Shown: positions 1 through 13,700 of the stretch, piece by piece
Layout of the letters: every line of letters begins with the position of its first letter
Numbering within the stretch: the first letter of the stretch is position 1
Origin: Micropterus salmoides
Lineage: Eukaryota; Chordata; Actinopteri; Centrarchiformes; Centrarchidae
Direction of reading: 5' to 3'
Length of the DNA stretch: 64,000 nucleotides
NCBI RefSeq assembly: GCF_014851395.1
Contig: NW_024040596.1
Coordinates: 12,010,901 to 12,074,900 of the forward strand
Program-made: the position numbers and the translations under genes
Notes under the pieces: model-generated
Databases searched by the model: none
Seen by the model: the letters and a program-made list of their open reading frames with translations, nothing else
Told to the model about the DNA's origin: nothing

Positions 1-2002
1 TGAGTTTCATTCAGATGTTTCCGTTTCAGGGTACTGGTAGTGTGCATGCTGGCTCACTGTCATACTGTCATGGCTACTGGGACACCTGAATAGAACTGAG
101 CCATTGTTGGTTGTTATTGTTCTTAATGTTGTTGTTATTATAACACTTGCACCTTTCCTACTATGACAAGTCAAAATGTCAGCTGTGAAAGAGATCTATT
201 ATACTCATTCATACTCATATTACAGCATTCCCAATCTCTGTTGTGAGGGACATACTAATTCTGATTCTCATGCTGATGCGCCACAGGCTGCTGTACATCA
301 TTAATGGATTTTTGCTACCCTCTGCTGTTCAACAGTCAAACTTCAACAACTTTGACAGATGAATCAGTTTCTCTAACCAATGAATGTGCAAAGGAACTAT
401 GTGATTAACAGATATTATAACAGATAGTCAAATAAACCAGTGAAAGGAAAGATTTTTTCTAGACAACAGAATGAACACTGAAAAGAACATGAGTCTATGT
501 ATATAATACGCACATACCCATCTGAATGGTAGTCATTCAGCAGCTTTAGCTCAGTTCTTCCAAATATAGGCAAGACAGGAAGAAACACACACACACCCTG
601 TAGCCTACATAGCTTATTGCAGCTTAGTGTTCAAGAACGTTGGTCAGAGGACTCTAAAAAGTTGTCAAATGGCTGATTACAGTCATTCAAACATGGCTAG
701 AGGTGTGTGTGCATATGTGTTTTTCTGCATGCCAGTGTGTGCGGACAGGAAGTGGTAGTGGCTGGTTTGAGGTCAGTGGCAGGAAAGAATGGTAACTATG
801 CTGTTGCTGTGACTACGGCTGGTCACAGCGCAGGCTTTGGGTTTCCTGACACGCTGCAGCCCGAAACCGCATCCCACCATCACTCCATCCATCCCTCCGT
901 CCGTCTATAGGCTACCTACCGCGCCTGTATCACTGATCATTTTACAATTGATCATTATTGTAATTCATCTCACTGTTATATAATTTTTTCCCCCCTTGTA
1001 TGAATTTCTCTACTCCTTCTGTCTTTCTCTTTTTCATCCACTCCACATCCCACAACTCCCCAACACCCCACTCCATGCCCAGTGGCATCTATATAAAATG
1101 CTTCCTTACTAAATGCGGCTCCACCCTTCTCTTTAAACATTAAACGCTGCACAACAGCGTAACCACAGGAACTAAAAGGCCGTGTTTCTGTGCTGTTTAC
1201 TAGCCTGAGGCATACCGCATCCCTCTCATCCACATCTGGGCCCACAACCATCGACAACCAATGAGAGAGGAACCAAATGATAGTACCACAGTGAGGAAAC
1301 TCATCACTTATGGCACCTCACTGTTGAGGCTGGGTAATTTTGAACACACAAGTATCATACTGTTTGTTGTAACTACCTGTTAATCATGGGGGGGGGGGGG
1401 GGGGGGGCAAGTCAATGGTGGCTGTTTTTTCCTCCAAAATTAAACAATATAAACAAAAAGCATGGACTCTGGGGGCAACATGGAAACAAACTAATCCCAA
1501 ACCAAACCCTCACCAGTAGATGTCAGTCTTTCCAAAGGAAGGCGTCAAAGGAAGACGAGAACGATGCCAAGGGAGAGTAATGAGTTCACCAATTTAGCAC
1601 AGCTGCATGGAAACTTTCAGAAACCATAAACTGAACTGCTTCAAATGTGTCCCAATTTCAACCATCATCATGTTTTGTAATACCTGCACATTTACACAAG
1701 GAATTACAATTGTGTTGCGCTTAACTGAAACACTTGAAAAGTTGGAACCACTTCAGCACAAATTCAAGGTGTGATTGCATGCACTCAGTTTATGTTACCC
1801 CTAACTGCATTGTTACAGAGGTGCCAGAGATTATTCTGATATTATGTTGTTTTTACTCTCGTAGATAGTATCATTCACTCATTGTTTTATTTTCTTTTAT
1901 TGTGTTTATATTTGTCCAGCCATTTATGATCCAACGAAAAGTGATAAATTAACACCATACATATATTTTTGTACCGAAAAGTATAATCACTGGTAACTGA
2001 AA
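1..2002. other. Upstream flank with no recognisable gene
   Basis: No exon, conserved protein stretch or complete mobile element is recognisable here. The open frames at 707-910, 976-1257 and 1386-1580 have low-complexity or unconserved translations and no splice-site context. A pure run of 20 G occupies 1388-1407. The last few hundred bases should hold the snx4 core promoter. Confidence 0.6.
1388..1407. repeat. Poly-G tract (20 nt)
   Basis: Uninterrupted G homopolymer. Tracts of this length often have uncertain length in assemblies and can form G-quadruplex-like structures. It lies about 650 bases upstream of the snx4 start. Confidence 0.9.
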
Positions 2003-2014
2003 CGCGCATGCGCA
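2003..2014 (+). promoter_or_regulatory. NRF1-type palindrome in the snx4 proximal promoter
   Basis: The 12 bases CGCGCATGCGCA match the NRF1 consensus YGCGCAYGCGCR exactly and lie about 46 bases upstream of the snx4 start codon. NRF1 sites of this form are typical of TATA-less housekeeping promoters, which fits a ubiquitously needed trafficking gene. I see no TATA box here. Binding is inferred from the motif alone. Confidence 0.6.
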
Positions 2015-2059
2015 CAGCAGAGGACAGAGTCAGCCAGCTCAGCTGACAACAGCAGCGAA

Positions 2060-5000
2060 ATGATGGCAGACTCTGGAAGTACCGAAGAAGTCGCTGTGAT
2101 CTGTAACACCGATATCACTTCAACGGAATCCGAGAACAACATTATAAACACGGTAATACTTTTTGTTATTTTCTACGACAAACGTTTTTGGAGTTGAAAA
2201 ACCTGGTGTCACTAGTGAAAACTTTCCCAAACAGGCCTAACGTTAACGTAATGTTAAGTTACCGACACACTAACGTTAGCAACGGGGACTTGCTACATAA
2301 AATGTTTCAAAAAGCTGGGGGGGGTTAGCGTTAACCTGCTTCAAAGCTAAACGTAGTGACTAGCTCTGCAAGATAACATTAAATATACACAGTGAGTTAA
2401 GGTTGCTTTTCCTAACAGTGGTCCTTAGCTACTTTGTAAACTTTCCTCCTGACGTTAGCTAGCAAGCTAGCAAATCTAAATGCTAACACTAAAGTTTTGT
2501 TGAAAGTAACCGGAGTAACTCTTTGGGTCCTGCAAATCCAGGTCTTAGTTGCCGTGGTTTCTAGTGAGAAAGAATCATTTTTTTTTAGTACTTGTCTCGT
2601 CTTGTGACTTGGACATGCTTGTCATAACCCTGTGTGAAGAAGTCCAGTGAGACAGCTAACTTTACCTGTCCCTCTGTGTTTTCATCAGGTTTCATGCTTA
2701 CCTGTATGTGAATTGAATAGACTAGAATACATCTTTATTGTCCAACAGAGTGGAACATTTAATTTTTTGGGCCCTGAGAACCAATTCTTTATATTTTTCT
2801 GATTCTCACACCTGAACCTTTATGTTAAACTGTCCCTATCATTGTCTTTTTTTTCTCATCCTCCTGTACATTTTTATTGTCTTTGTAGATGGTGGAACGA
2901 GGGACAGCTCTGTTGAGAAAAATGGAGATAAATGTGGCAGAGGCAGAGAAGAGAACAGGGAAGAACGCTGTTAATATGCAGGAAACCTATACCGTTTACC
3001 TCATAGAAACACGGTAGGTCATAACCTGGAGCTTCTGCTTTTTGGTTTTCTCCTGACATGTAACGGCCATCTGTTGTTTGTGATTTGCTTCTAATCTACT
3101 GGTGCTTTGTGCAATACATGAAATATGTTCAGTTTCTTCACCCTGATTATAACATTAACGCTCCAGCTCTCCAGCGTGTGATTAAAAACTGCAAAGTTTA
3201 TCTCAGGAGTAGCCTTCCGATTAGTTCTGGACATTTGTACACCGTCATCAAAGTGAGTACCCACAACAAGTCTCTTCACACTTCTGCCATCAGGTAGACA
3301 CTACAGGAGAGGACAAAAAGTCAATCAAACAGTTTCTACCCACAAGCCAACAGACTTTTGAACAGTAAATCCAACAGTACCTCCTTCACTCTTTATCACT
3401 ACTATTGACTGTTGCCCTGTCTGTAGTACATAATATGGTCGTGCAGAAATTGAGCCATATACTTCCCTGAAAGATATAGCTTGGCAGCCTGAAACAGAGC
3501 TGGGAATATCTGGGTATTTTATTATTTGATTGGATTTTAATGCTACCGGTGCTAGTAAAGAGAAATTAGCTTTTTGTCTTGACAGTATTTTAGTCCTTGA
3601 CCAAATCTGATAATTGCAGCTGTATGTTTATATTAAAGAGTTTGTTCTTAACTTGAAGTTCCTTTATAGTGCAATGGCAAAACTTTTGTCAGTAGGTAGG
3701 ATAAAGATTTGCACACTTGCTAAGATTGCTTATTTAATCTGGTTAAATTAACCACATGAAGGACAAGAATAGCTTGCACTGATACACTACTTCATTAGAC
3801 CCCCGTTCCTCTAAAAGAAAGACTTCATTACTGTGGTTGAGACGATTACTTGACCATTCAGCTGGCACGGAGGGAGCTCTCTGAACTCCAATTAAGTTTT
3901 TTTTCCACTAGTGAAAGATAATCACTATCCCTATGACAAGATTACTTCTCCGCTGCTCAAAACAGGCCATTGGTAAAGTCAAAGGTAGATGTGATAGGTT
4001 GCTCATTCTGTGTCTCAGGTTGCTTTGAACATAACAATAGCTCATATGTCAGTTACCACTTCTATGACACCTAAAAATACAGTTTATTCCCATTCCTCTG
4101 TCTGCAGTCCCGCTGAAGCTGTCTCAGAGGGGGGTACACCTGCCACGCCTGACACTTTGTGGAGACGCTACAGTGAGTTTGAGCTGCTCAGAACATACCT
4201 CCTGGTCACCTACCCCTACATCATCATCCCTCCACTACCAGAGAAAAGGGTGAGTGTCTCAGAGGTGGAATGCGAAATATAATTAATTTAAAAAGATTAA
4301 ATACATGTAATTAATTTGCTGGGTATTTCCAATCCCTGTAAGTGATGCATGGACTTTGTTATTGAATTACTTTATCTGTGGTGTGGATATTTTGTTCAGT
4401 CTTTCTTAATAATTTGCTCTGTTTCTTTGTGTCAGGATCTTTTGAGGTGGTGCTAACTTCTTATTTTTTACTCCCTGTATTGTGCCTCCTGTAGGCAGAG
4501 TTTGTGTGGCACAAGCTGTCAGCAGACAACCTCGACCCAGACTTTGTTGAGCGACGGAGAGTCGGTTTGGAAAACTTCCTGCTTCGTGTTGCATCACATC
4601 CTGCCCTTTCCAATGACAAAATTTTCTTCCTCTTTCTGACGGAGGTTAGCACTCAAACCTGTTCCACATAATGTCCCATTGAAGTCTTCTGCCATATGCA
4701 TGCAGACACGCACATACTCACAGTCTAACAGAGACTTCAAACTGACAATAGCAATATGGCAAAGCAATGCAAGAGGCTGCACTGGTAGGAGGATACAGAC
4801 AAAGAAGTAGAAAAATGAAAGGGCAATCACAAGGCATATCACACTGCAGACGTTGAAACATTTTTTTGGTAGGAGCCCTTTGCAATGAGACATGAGACAA
4901 TTGACATGAATGAGAAAACCTTGAGTGAGAAGGTGAAAATGACTGACTGCCCTGGTTTACTTTCCCAAGCTGAAAAATCCTTTCATCCAGAGTTGCCATT

Positions 5001-8000
5001 TCATCCACCTTTAAACTGAACTTCCGGATTTGTGTTTCATCTCCTCCCTGTAATCTGTAGCAACATGTTTAATCCAGTGCAGTTGCTTGTGGTGTCTGCA
5101 GTTGCCGACTGGAAAGTCCTATTTTTACGCAGTATGGTTGATAATCCTATCTAACATGTGTCTGTCATCTGTCAATCATCTGTCCTCAGGAGAAGGGCTG
5201 GAGGGAGGCGGTTTTGGAGACAGGTTTCCAAGACAAGGTACAGTTAATTGTGCTTTATTACTTCACACTTTAGTTACTGTTTTACAGACATCCATTAAGT
5301 ACCTATTGCTTGACTGAAAATTGTTGTTAACTTGGCTTGTTTTATAATAGGCAAACTGGATCATATCAAAAGCACCTCTTTGTAGAATCTCCTGTATGCC
5401 ATATATAAAATAAAACCCTCTTAACGTATTTGTACTTCTATTCTCTACCAGGCTGACTCCAGGCTAAAGTCTCTGAGTGCCATGTTCAGAGTCAAGAACC
5501 CTGACAAGTAGGTGTAAAACAGACAGGTGGCTTCATTGGTTTGCCAGTGAAACATCATTACATTTAGTCAGATTGCTGAATTATCGTGAAATTGTTTCTT
5601 AGTTTTTAATGAGTAGACTGAATTAAAAACTAATGACCCGAGTGATAGTGGTTTATCTGGAGCAGCACACAAACCGACCACAACTGAAACACAGAAATGC
5701 TTAGTTTCAGTTAAACACTGTTTGAGTTATAATGCATTTTTTTATGTTCTCCAGGCGATTCACTGCACTGAAACAATACAGTGATGAACTGAACACTGCT
5801 GTCTCACAGTTACTCAGGGTGCGGGCGGTGAGTTTTGGCATTTGCAAACAACACACATACACACATACATCGTCACCACGCCTCCTCAACATGCAACACA
5901 GCTGATGCTGTGAACGGAACCACAGGAGGAAAAGTCCAGAAGATAGGTTTGGGGTTTTTTTTGTTCGTGTGCATACAACTTAGCTTACTACTGATGGAGA
6001 ATGTCACCGGAGCTGACATACAGGGTGGGAGAGACGGAAAGAAGCGGGGCACGTTGGCATGTTTGCAGCAGAGGTACGTTAGGTCTGAGAGTGTGAAGAG
6101 AACTGAAGGAGGCAGATTAAATATGTGAGTGACTCTTAAATAAGGTGGAGAATGAAGTATAATTCAAACAGTGAAATATGAAACTAGCTACTACAAATAG
6201 TAAAAACATGCCCGCCAAAACCAACGCACCCCCTCCGCCCACTTAGCAGAAAACACTGATATATAATCTATAGCGGTATTCAGGCTAACAGTACCGGGAT
6301 ATGACTTTTTGGTCCAAATTGCCCAGCCCTAACCAGTATTATTTTGGATTTATTTTTCTGGCTTTCCATAACATTGAGTGAAAACCTGTGTCAGGCTGCC
6401 AGGTGTGTTGATTCTCAGTGTGAATGTCATCACTTGCAAGCATTTGACATTAATAGAAAGGAATTTGAATCGATGTTATGAGCAAATATATTGACTAAAG
6501 TGTTCATAGTGATTTATTTGATTGTCTTTATTGTAGAGAGTAGCAGACAGGCTGTATGGAGTTTACAAGGTCCATGGGAACTATGGCAGAGTATTTAGGT
6601 GAGAAACACCTGTTCTGTTGTTACTGTATTTTACATGAATAAAATCTGCAATAATATAATAAAATTAATACACAATTTCTTATAGAGACATGTAAGCCAT
6701 ATCATATTTTACTTTAGGTTGAATTTTGTTTTTAAAAAATCTGTCTCTTTAAGGACTTTACATTTTTTTGAAACAGATGTACACTTCTTCTACATGCATT
6801 GTACATACTGGTGCATTCACCATATTAAAGGGGCCATATAGTAATTCCTTTTATTCATGGTGAAAAGCAATGATTAAAGATCTTCTGAAGCTTTGATTAC
6901 TCCTAAGAAAAGTCTTTATGCTTAACGGACTGACAGAATGAGTTGTAGAACTCAAGTCAAGCACATCTGAATTGTTGTGTCTCCAGTGAGTGGAGTGCTA
7001 TAGAAAAAGAGATGGGAGACGGTCTACAGAGTGCTGGCCACCACATGGACACGTAAGTAATAGAATAAAGATGTGCTCCATTTAGTGTACCCTCTCACAT
7101 AATCAAGCTTTAGCTTACACTTAAATGTGTTTACTGAGGTATTAATAGACCTGCTACTAACTTAGACACATTCACACACACAATCCTTTTGTGTTTCTGT
7201 TAGAAAGATTCAATTGTTGTGTTATTGTTGCCTTATGTATCTGATACCATACAGTCCTTTATCAGAGTGAAACCTCCAGTACAGTTTCTGTGTTTTTTTT
7301 GCTTGGGTTCACTTATGGGCATTACATACTTTGTGTGTATGTGGACAGGTATGCTGCAACAATAGACGACATTCTGGAGGAAGAAGAGCACTATGCAGAC
7401 CAATTGAAAGAATACCTTTACTACACTGATGCCGTCAGGTAAGAGTTTGTGTGAATTTAAAAGAAAAAGATAATTCTATATCAGGTCACACAAGAAACTG
7501 TCTAGTTAAAGTTTAAATAGCTATATTTAAACTTTAGCTCTATTTAGCTAATTCTGTTATCTGGCTTGACAGACCATTAGAATGGCAAGTTGGTACTCAG
7601 TTGCGTTATGGCCGCATTGGCTTTTGAGGTCAGCAGCTTTATGGCCATTTGGTTTGAAGACATCTTAACATAATGTGAAGTTGAAGTCATATTCAGATGG
7701 GATATTGAAGTGGAATTGACATTTAGGCATCATACATATATTAACCCTGCTGGAGTGTTCTTGATTGTTTGTTACGTAGCTGACTGACTTTTAAGGATGG
7801 GCTCAACTAGGGCTGGGCAAAACAATAATGATAATTATCACAATATAATGTTCCTCTATAACAAATGTTCAATATATTATCAATAAATGTTTGATTTAAT
7901 TCATTTGAACCACGAACAAATTAGCTCTTAATTTTTTTTTATTAAGATATTTATTTTGTTGAGGAAAAGGGACTGAAAAAGATTTAATCATAATTGTGTT

Positions 8001-10510
8001 GAATGTTCTGCCTCAAATTTTAAGTGATCCATTGTTTGTCATCAAGTGTTTGTCACGTTCTGACCATGAAGAATAGTTCAACCACACAATTAACCATATG
8101 GTTTCTTCAATTTTCACTTAAGAGCAAAAATCAGTCATAAAACTTGAAAGAAAAAATAATTTGATATTTGTTGTGATAATTATCGATATCAAATGATATG
8201 AAATATTTTATAGTGATAACATTTTTGGCTATATCGCCCAGCACTAGGCTATAATTACTGCAGACTCAGGAGGTGGTAATCTTTTTAATTTGTCTACTGC
8301 TGTATCAATTAGACCAATAAGCAATAAGTCAATAGAAAGAAAGTTATAAACTACAGATTCATTAATTATGAAAATATATATATGTGTGTTTAATGAAGGT
8401 CAGTATGTAGGAAACATGAGTTGATCCAGTATGAGTTGGAGTTGGCAGCTCTGGACCTCGCCCATAAGAAACAACAGAAAGAAGAGCTGGCTACTGGGGT
8501 AACACACTAACACTCAGGCACTGGCATAAGCTACATCCACACTAATATGTTGGCACTTTAAAACGAGAACAATCTCTGGACACCCAGGTATTTCAGCACC
8601 GTTTCAGTAATAATCTCTGCCCATGCTAACACGCCTGAAATCCTATGTCACATGACCATTCATGTACACGGAACGGTGTTGGTTGCTTAGTTGCAGAAAA
8701 TACTACAAACGAAGAACAGCAATAGCGAAAAGTAAGACAGGAGATGTCTTTACTTGGACAGACGATGAGTTGGAATTGTTGCTGAATGCCTGCTGAAGGT
8801 TAGCAATGCCTTCAATTCGTTATTCATATTGAAATATTCGCTAGTAGATTTGTTTTCTTTCAGAAAAGGGTCATGAGATAGGGGCGAATCAGGGAATGAC
8901 GCGTTGTAACTGTAACCTTAACGCAATCCCAAATCCACGCTCCTCTGCAGTCCCTGGCATTAACCTGTATGGCTAAATGTGGCTCATTTACATATTGGAC
9001 TAGTCCCTATGTTAATTAATGTGCACTGTCCTTTTTAAATAAATAAACAAACAAACAATACATGTGTCATGTCACATGACCCAAGGGAGTGCAGTGTCAC
9101 ATTTGGTACAATTTGGGCACGCAACACATTCAGAATTCAGAACTTTGAATAAACTACAATACAGCATAAGCTGCTACACTCTGCAACAGGGTGGGCAGGG
9201 CTTATATGCTCAGAGACAACATTCCCCAATTTGGTTTCGACAAAATATATTTGATATATGCCAACACAATGTGGTTGTTGAAATGTTGTAAAAGTTTATT
9301 AAGTTCTAGCTTTGTTTAAAACAGGAAGCTCATTACGCAGTGGGCTACCGCGAATAGCATTTGAGCTTAATGCTGTTTAAAACCATCGTGGTAATGATTG
9401 TTGAAACCGAATTATGGTCATCATGCAGGTTTGATATGAATTAGAAACCAATGTGTTGAAACAGAATTGTGAACAGGCACTGCACTAGTTACATAAAAGC
9501 ACTATAAATCAGTAGAATAAATTAATCAGTAGATTAAGGCGTATTGAAAAATATTTTTGTGATCCAATTTAATGAAAACGTGTGTGTGTGTGTGTGTGTG
9601 TGTAGACAGTGCGCGTCTTTTCTCTAAAGGGGATGACCAGTAAACTGTTCGGCCAAGAGAGCCAGGAGCAGAGGGAGAGCAGGTTGGCAGCCCTGGAGCA
9701 GAGTATCCAGGAGGGAGAGGAAACGGTCAAAGAGAAGAACACAGAGTGCCAGTAAGCTCAACACCAATCAATCCTCCTTCTTTTACTAATTTGTCTAAAT
9801 GTCTCCCACTATTCATAATGACCGATGAGTCGTTTCAACCCTTGTGCAGAATAATGTAAATGTATCACCCCTACTTTGGAATATAAGTGGTTGTTAATTC
9901 AGGATCATCAGTAACAGGAGAACAGATACCTGATTACTTTTTCCAAGCACAAAGTGGTGGATAGAGTTGTTCCCCTGAAGTTTGAATCATTGACAAGACA
10001 GCCACAATCAGGTACTATGTATGATTATAAAGACATCAGTAACATTGTTCAGTAATTTTGAAAACAGAATCAATAAAGAAAAGCAGGAACTAGCACATAA
10101 ATAAGGAACCACACTATTTGTTCATCCCCCCCCCCCCCACCCCCCATGCCTACTCTTCCACAAAATTACTGACAATAACATGTTTGTGATTGTGTCTTAA
10201 GAGAATTTGTGCGAACAGCCTGGGAAGACATTGAACGTTTTAAGGAACAGAAGGACAAAGATTTGCGCGAAGCACTAATCAGCTATGCCATTATGCAGAT
10301 CAGCATGTGTAAGAAGGTATGGGGTTCTGTGTTTGTTGTTGTATACTTCCCTACTTAAATATGTCAGGCATTGTGTGGTCTGATGATTCTTCAGCAGTCC
10401 CCGTCTGTTTTTCTAAAACATTGTTTTGTCTTTCTCTCAAAATCACTCTGGTTCTCTCTCAGGGCGTCCAGGTGTGGTCCAACGCCAAGGAGTGTTTCAA
10501 CAAAATGTGA
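2060..10510 (+). CDS. snx4: Sorting nexin 4 (14 coding exons, complete)
   Basis: Endosomal PX-BAR protein that binds PI3P and dimerises with other SNX-BAR proteins to form recycling tubules; it also serves autophagy. Coding exons: 2060-2152, 2889-3013, 4108-4249, 4495-4644, 5190-5237, 5452-5507, 5755-5827, 6537-6598, 6987-7052, 7349-7438, 8399-8498, 9606-9751, 10202-10316, 10463-10510. All junctions are GT..AG and phases match, giving 1314 nt, 437 residues (human 450). The PX domain covers about residues 43-172, with the phosphoinositide-binding RRYSEF at 92-97 and PPLPEK at 114-119. Exons 6-14 encode the BAR region, with conserved VADRLYGVYKVHGNYGRVFS, KEMGDGLQSAGHHMD and the C-terminal WSNAKECFNKM. 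Two ATGs are adjacent at the start; the second (2063) has G at +4. The N-terminal acidic leader is poorly conserved, as is usual for the family. The exon 11 acceptor (TAATGAAG) has a weak pyrimidine tract but keeps frame and homology. Confidence 0.96.
3270..3410 (+). mobile_element. L2/Rex1-type LINE fragment in snx4 intron 2
   Basis: The stretch reading ACTTCTGCCATCAGGTAGAC, followed by ACAGACTTTTGAACAG, resembles the 3' end of the fish L2/Rex1-type ORF2. There the protein reads roughly LPSGRR...KNSFFP.A..LIN. The same block occurs in better-preserved form near 41915-42020 in this window. The reading frame is broken; only this short 3' portion is recognisable. Confidence 0.5.
7807..8247. mobile_element. 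Short DNA element with CTAGGGCTGGGC-type ends, snx4 intron 10
   Basis: The left end CTAGGGCTGGGCA is mirrored at the right end by CGCCCAGCACTAG, an imperfect inverted repeat. The interior is AT-rich and contains repeated GATAATTATC-like motifs near both ends. No transposase frame is present, so it looks non-autonomous. Fish introns commonly carry elements with this terminal sequence. The superfamily is not determined because the flanks give no clear target duplication. Confidence 0.5.
8525..8965 (+). mobile_element. DNA-transposon remnant with a Myb/SANT-like peptide, snx4 intron 11
   Basis: Positions about 8731-8798 translate to AKSKTGDV followed by FTWTDDELELLLNAC and then a stop. This resembles the start of a Myb/SANT-like domain found in transposon-derived proteins of fish. 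The flanking phrase CTACATCCACACTAAT is also typical of repeated DNA elements. The coding part breaks off after about 23 residues and I cannot define both ends, so the boundaries are approximate. Confidence 0.4.
9580..9603. repeat. (TG)n microsatellite abutting the snx4 exon 12 acceptor
   Basis: The dinucleotide run continues to within two bases of the TAG acceptor at 9603-9605, taking the place of a normal polypyrimidine tract. Length variation here would change the branch-point to acceptor context. Confidence 0.9.
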
Positions 10511-10707
10511 GCCACTTTCCAGCCAATCCCTATCCTACAACAAAACAGTAGTCAGTCAGATTGTTCACAGCGGGGCCATCAGCCAGTCGTCAGCAGTCTT
10601 GTGGAGATGGACAGCGGGAGTCCCAATACTGCCTTCACTTTGTTTGCTGTTGAATTGTAGCAACTTGATTCTCTGTCACCTTCTCTGTCTTAATCTCTCA
10701 CATGCAT

Positions 10708-10742
<35 letters not shown>

Positions 10743-13700
10743 TTTATTTAGAAAAAGTTTCCAAGTCAGTTATTTAGTGGATTCATGCCTTTTTAAATTC
10801 AAGTGTCTAAACAGTACAATTCTCCTCTGCTGATATAAGTTATACTGCAGATGATCCAAATTTTCTGTGCTTTTTCCTTCATTGTTACACAGCTGACCGC
10901 ATACGTCCAAGAGAAAAATCCTGCACTAATAATGCATGATGGTTCACGGTGAGAATAGCTGTGCAGTATATTTCGGTTGTTACCTTCTCTTGATTTATCC
11001 CTCACAGTGAAAATAAGTCATCTTGAAAAGCTGCGCATTTCACTACATTTGTCACAAATAGCACTGCAGACCAGCATCAAAGTTGTTTTCTCTAATTTGA
11101 CACTTAATTGTCACTCCATTAAAGCATTTAACTTTTACTTTAATAATTGGCCAGTCATCTATGCTAAAGTCTGCAAAACTTCAAATAGTCTGTCTGCAAG
11201 AGCATCTAGAAACAATGTCTCCAGGCCTCCCAAATGTAGCAGAACTGTGCATTGAAATTACGGAAGTTGAAGTTATGGAAACACTTGAGAATTGTTGTCA
11301 GGAATTAGCTACAGAAAATACTTGTACTACTACTTCTCATCCTTAAATAAGAAATGTAGTCTTTTGAAACTGTCAAGTGGATATCAATCACTAACAGAAG
11401 TCAGTTTTTAAGAAAGGGAACACGTAGACATTCACATTTCCTTTCCTCCTTTTCCTCAAATATATGTCATGCACTTCGTGCATAAGTCAGTCTTTATGCT
11501 GGTATAGCTGACCAAAGTGCTTATGACCAAGTACTTGTACAGATTACGGGTGGGGAGCACAAGAGAGGGATTGACATGTTTGGTAATTAATATTGATTTG
11601 TTTATTGTTTTGTGCCAAATGCAAAGAGCCATGAGTAAAGATGCAGTCATGAAGGCCTCAGTAGGAGGCTTTTTGGGGATCTGGAACATGGCGTCCTCAC
11701 CAATTTCCTATGTACAAACTGCAACAAAAAGTGGTGTTAAAAGCAACACAATCAATAATTGAGCCATATTCTTTGCTGTCAAGCTTTATAGCCTTAATAT
11801 GAACATTGTTTTTTTGTTTTTTTTACAACGGGGGAGGGACAATCTGTTGTTTGATGCTGTCAGCACACTTTCAATGTGCCTCACCCCTTTTTCTGATATC
11901 AAGTCACTGCACTAAATTATCAACTTGGTCCCAAGAATATCTCAGGTCAGTGTGTAGGGAAAAATACTGACCAAATAGTGGAAACCTTTACTACATATGT
12001 GTATATATGGATCCTCAAAATCTGACTACATGTGCTACACATACAAAAAGTGGTGCAAACTGGGTATGATGTAAAAGTTGTGCAGAGATTATTTTCCATC
12101 AGCAAACCCTGCCTTTTCAGAATAAACAATAAATTTTTCTCAGATAATCCCAAATTGAGGCTTTATGTATGTTTGTTTTTTTTAAATAACTTTGTTTAAT
12201 GAGTTTGTTTTATGTAATCAATGTGCTGAGACACTAATAAATATTTCTTTTAAAAAAAAAAATCAATTTTCATTTTATTTTTATAGCAAATGTACAGAGG
12301 AGTGAAAGGTGATACTGAAAACGAGGACAATACGTGACACTGCTGGTTTCACACCATGTTTCCAGATTACTGACCCAGCTTTAGTTACATAGCATTTAGT
12401 TTGTCTTTGCTAAATGATAAGAGAAAGTGGATTTTGATGTTTGACAGTTGCAGTTCATCTGTGCAAGGCTTGTCTGATTTTGCATGAGCCCTGTGGAGAT
12501 GGTATATGAAAATCAGATGGGCGTGTATGTGCATTTGATGGTATTGCAATGATGTCTGTCTAGTCCTTGCATGAATTATCTTTCTTTGTTCTTACCCTAA
12601 AACTGTAATAATATCAAGTTACTTCTGTAGAGGATACATGCACCAACTGTTTAATATCTATATTTTTTTGTTAAACTACATGCATATTTATTTTAATTAT
12701 GAATAATGTTTTAGTGAGGTAGTCTGGGTGTTCCTGAAAAAGAATGAGGTCCTTTGATGTCTAACATTTGCTAATGTGTTTTATGATTTTATGATACAAA
12801 ATGTGAAGATAGGCCTGCTAATCCACCTTATGGTGGTTTGAAGGCAGTTATACTGAATGGTGTTCTGGGCAGGGGCTTAGGACTGGGGAGGGGAAGGGAC
12901 TGAATATACAGGGCCCTCATGTGAGGAGGGCCCACAAACATACTGGAACGAATAGTCGTGGATGGAGGGAGGGGCCCACAGAGAATGCTTGTGATACTCT
13001 GTTGATGCTTGTATGTTGTTCCTCAAATGTAATGCTTTGGATAAAAGCGTCTGCCAAATGAGTAAATGTAATGGACAGGTTCCAGATTTTTGTGCTACGC
13101 TCCTGATTGAAAGGGCTCATATGGAAAAGACTAGTTGAAGGTGTAAATTGGGAAATTATGACTGAATGGCGCCACCTGGCAATCAATCCCTGTAAAAACA
13201 TTTCAATTGGGCGCAAAAGTGGCTGGCTTACAGTGGTTTGGAAAAGGAAAATGCTTTTCAGGTCCACCTACTGGTTGGTTTGCATGAGGTCATGTGTGGT
13301 TTTCTCAAATGGAAACCTATTATTAATTTAATAACGGACTAAAGCCTTGCATTTGTAAATCCATTAATTCCGTGTATTGGGCCTACTAGTCGTCATAAAC
13401 CTTGGAATTTTAATAAATGCAGTATTTAGGCTGTAAGACAGTTGTATAGACTACTTATCATAGCAAATGTATAGCTTTACATGTAGATGTGTTATAGGCC
13501 TGGGACAGTGTTCCTTTAAATCTCTTCCAGCATCTAAAGCCAATTGGATCTGGATCTTATCAGCACTCGACTCGTTATTAAAATTAAAGGGACATGTGTT
13601 TTAGGATTATTTGTTTGTTACAAGTTAGATGCCTCGCAAAAACGGACACATTGTTTAATCTCACTGTGTAAAAATGACCACTGTTGCTCAAAAGTATCAA

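Noticed and set aside
10371..10751. 126-residue + strand frame overlapping snx4 exon 14
   Set aside because: It is out of frame with snx4 and ends in a CA-repeat translation.
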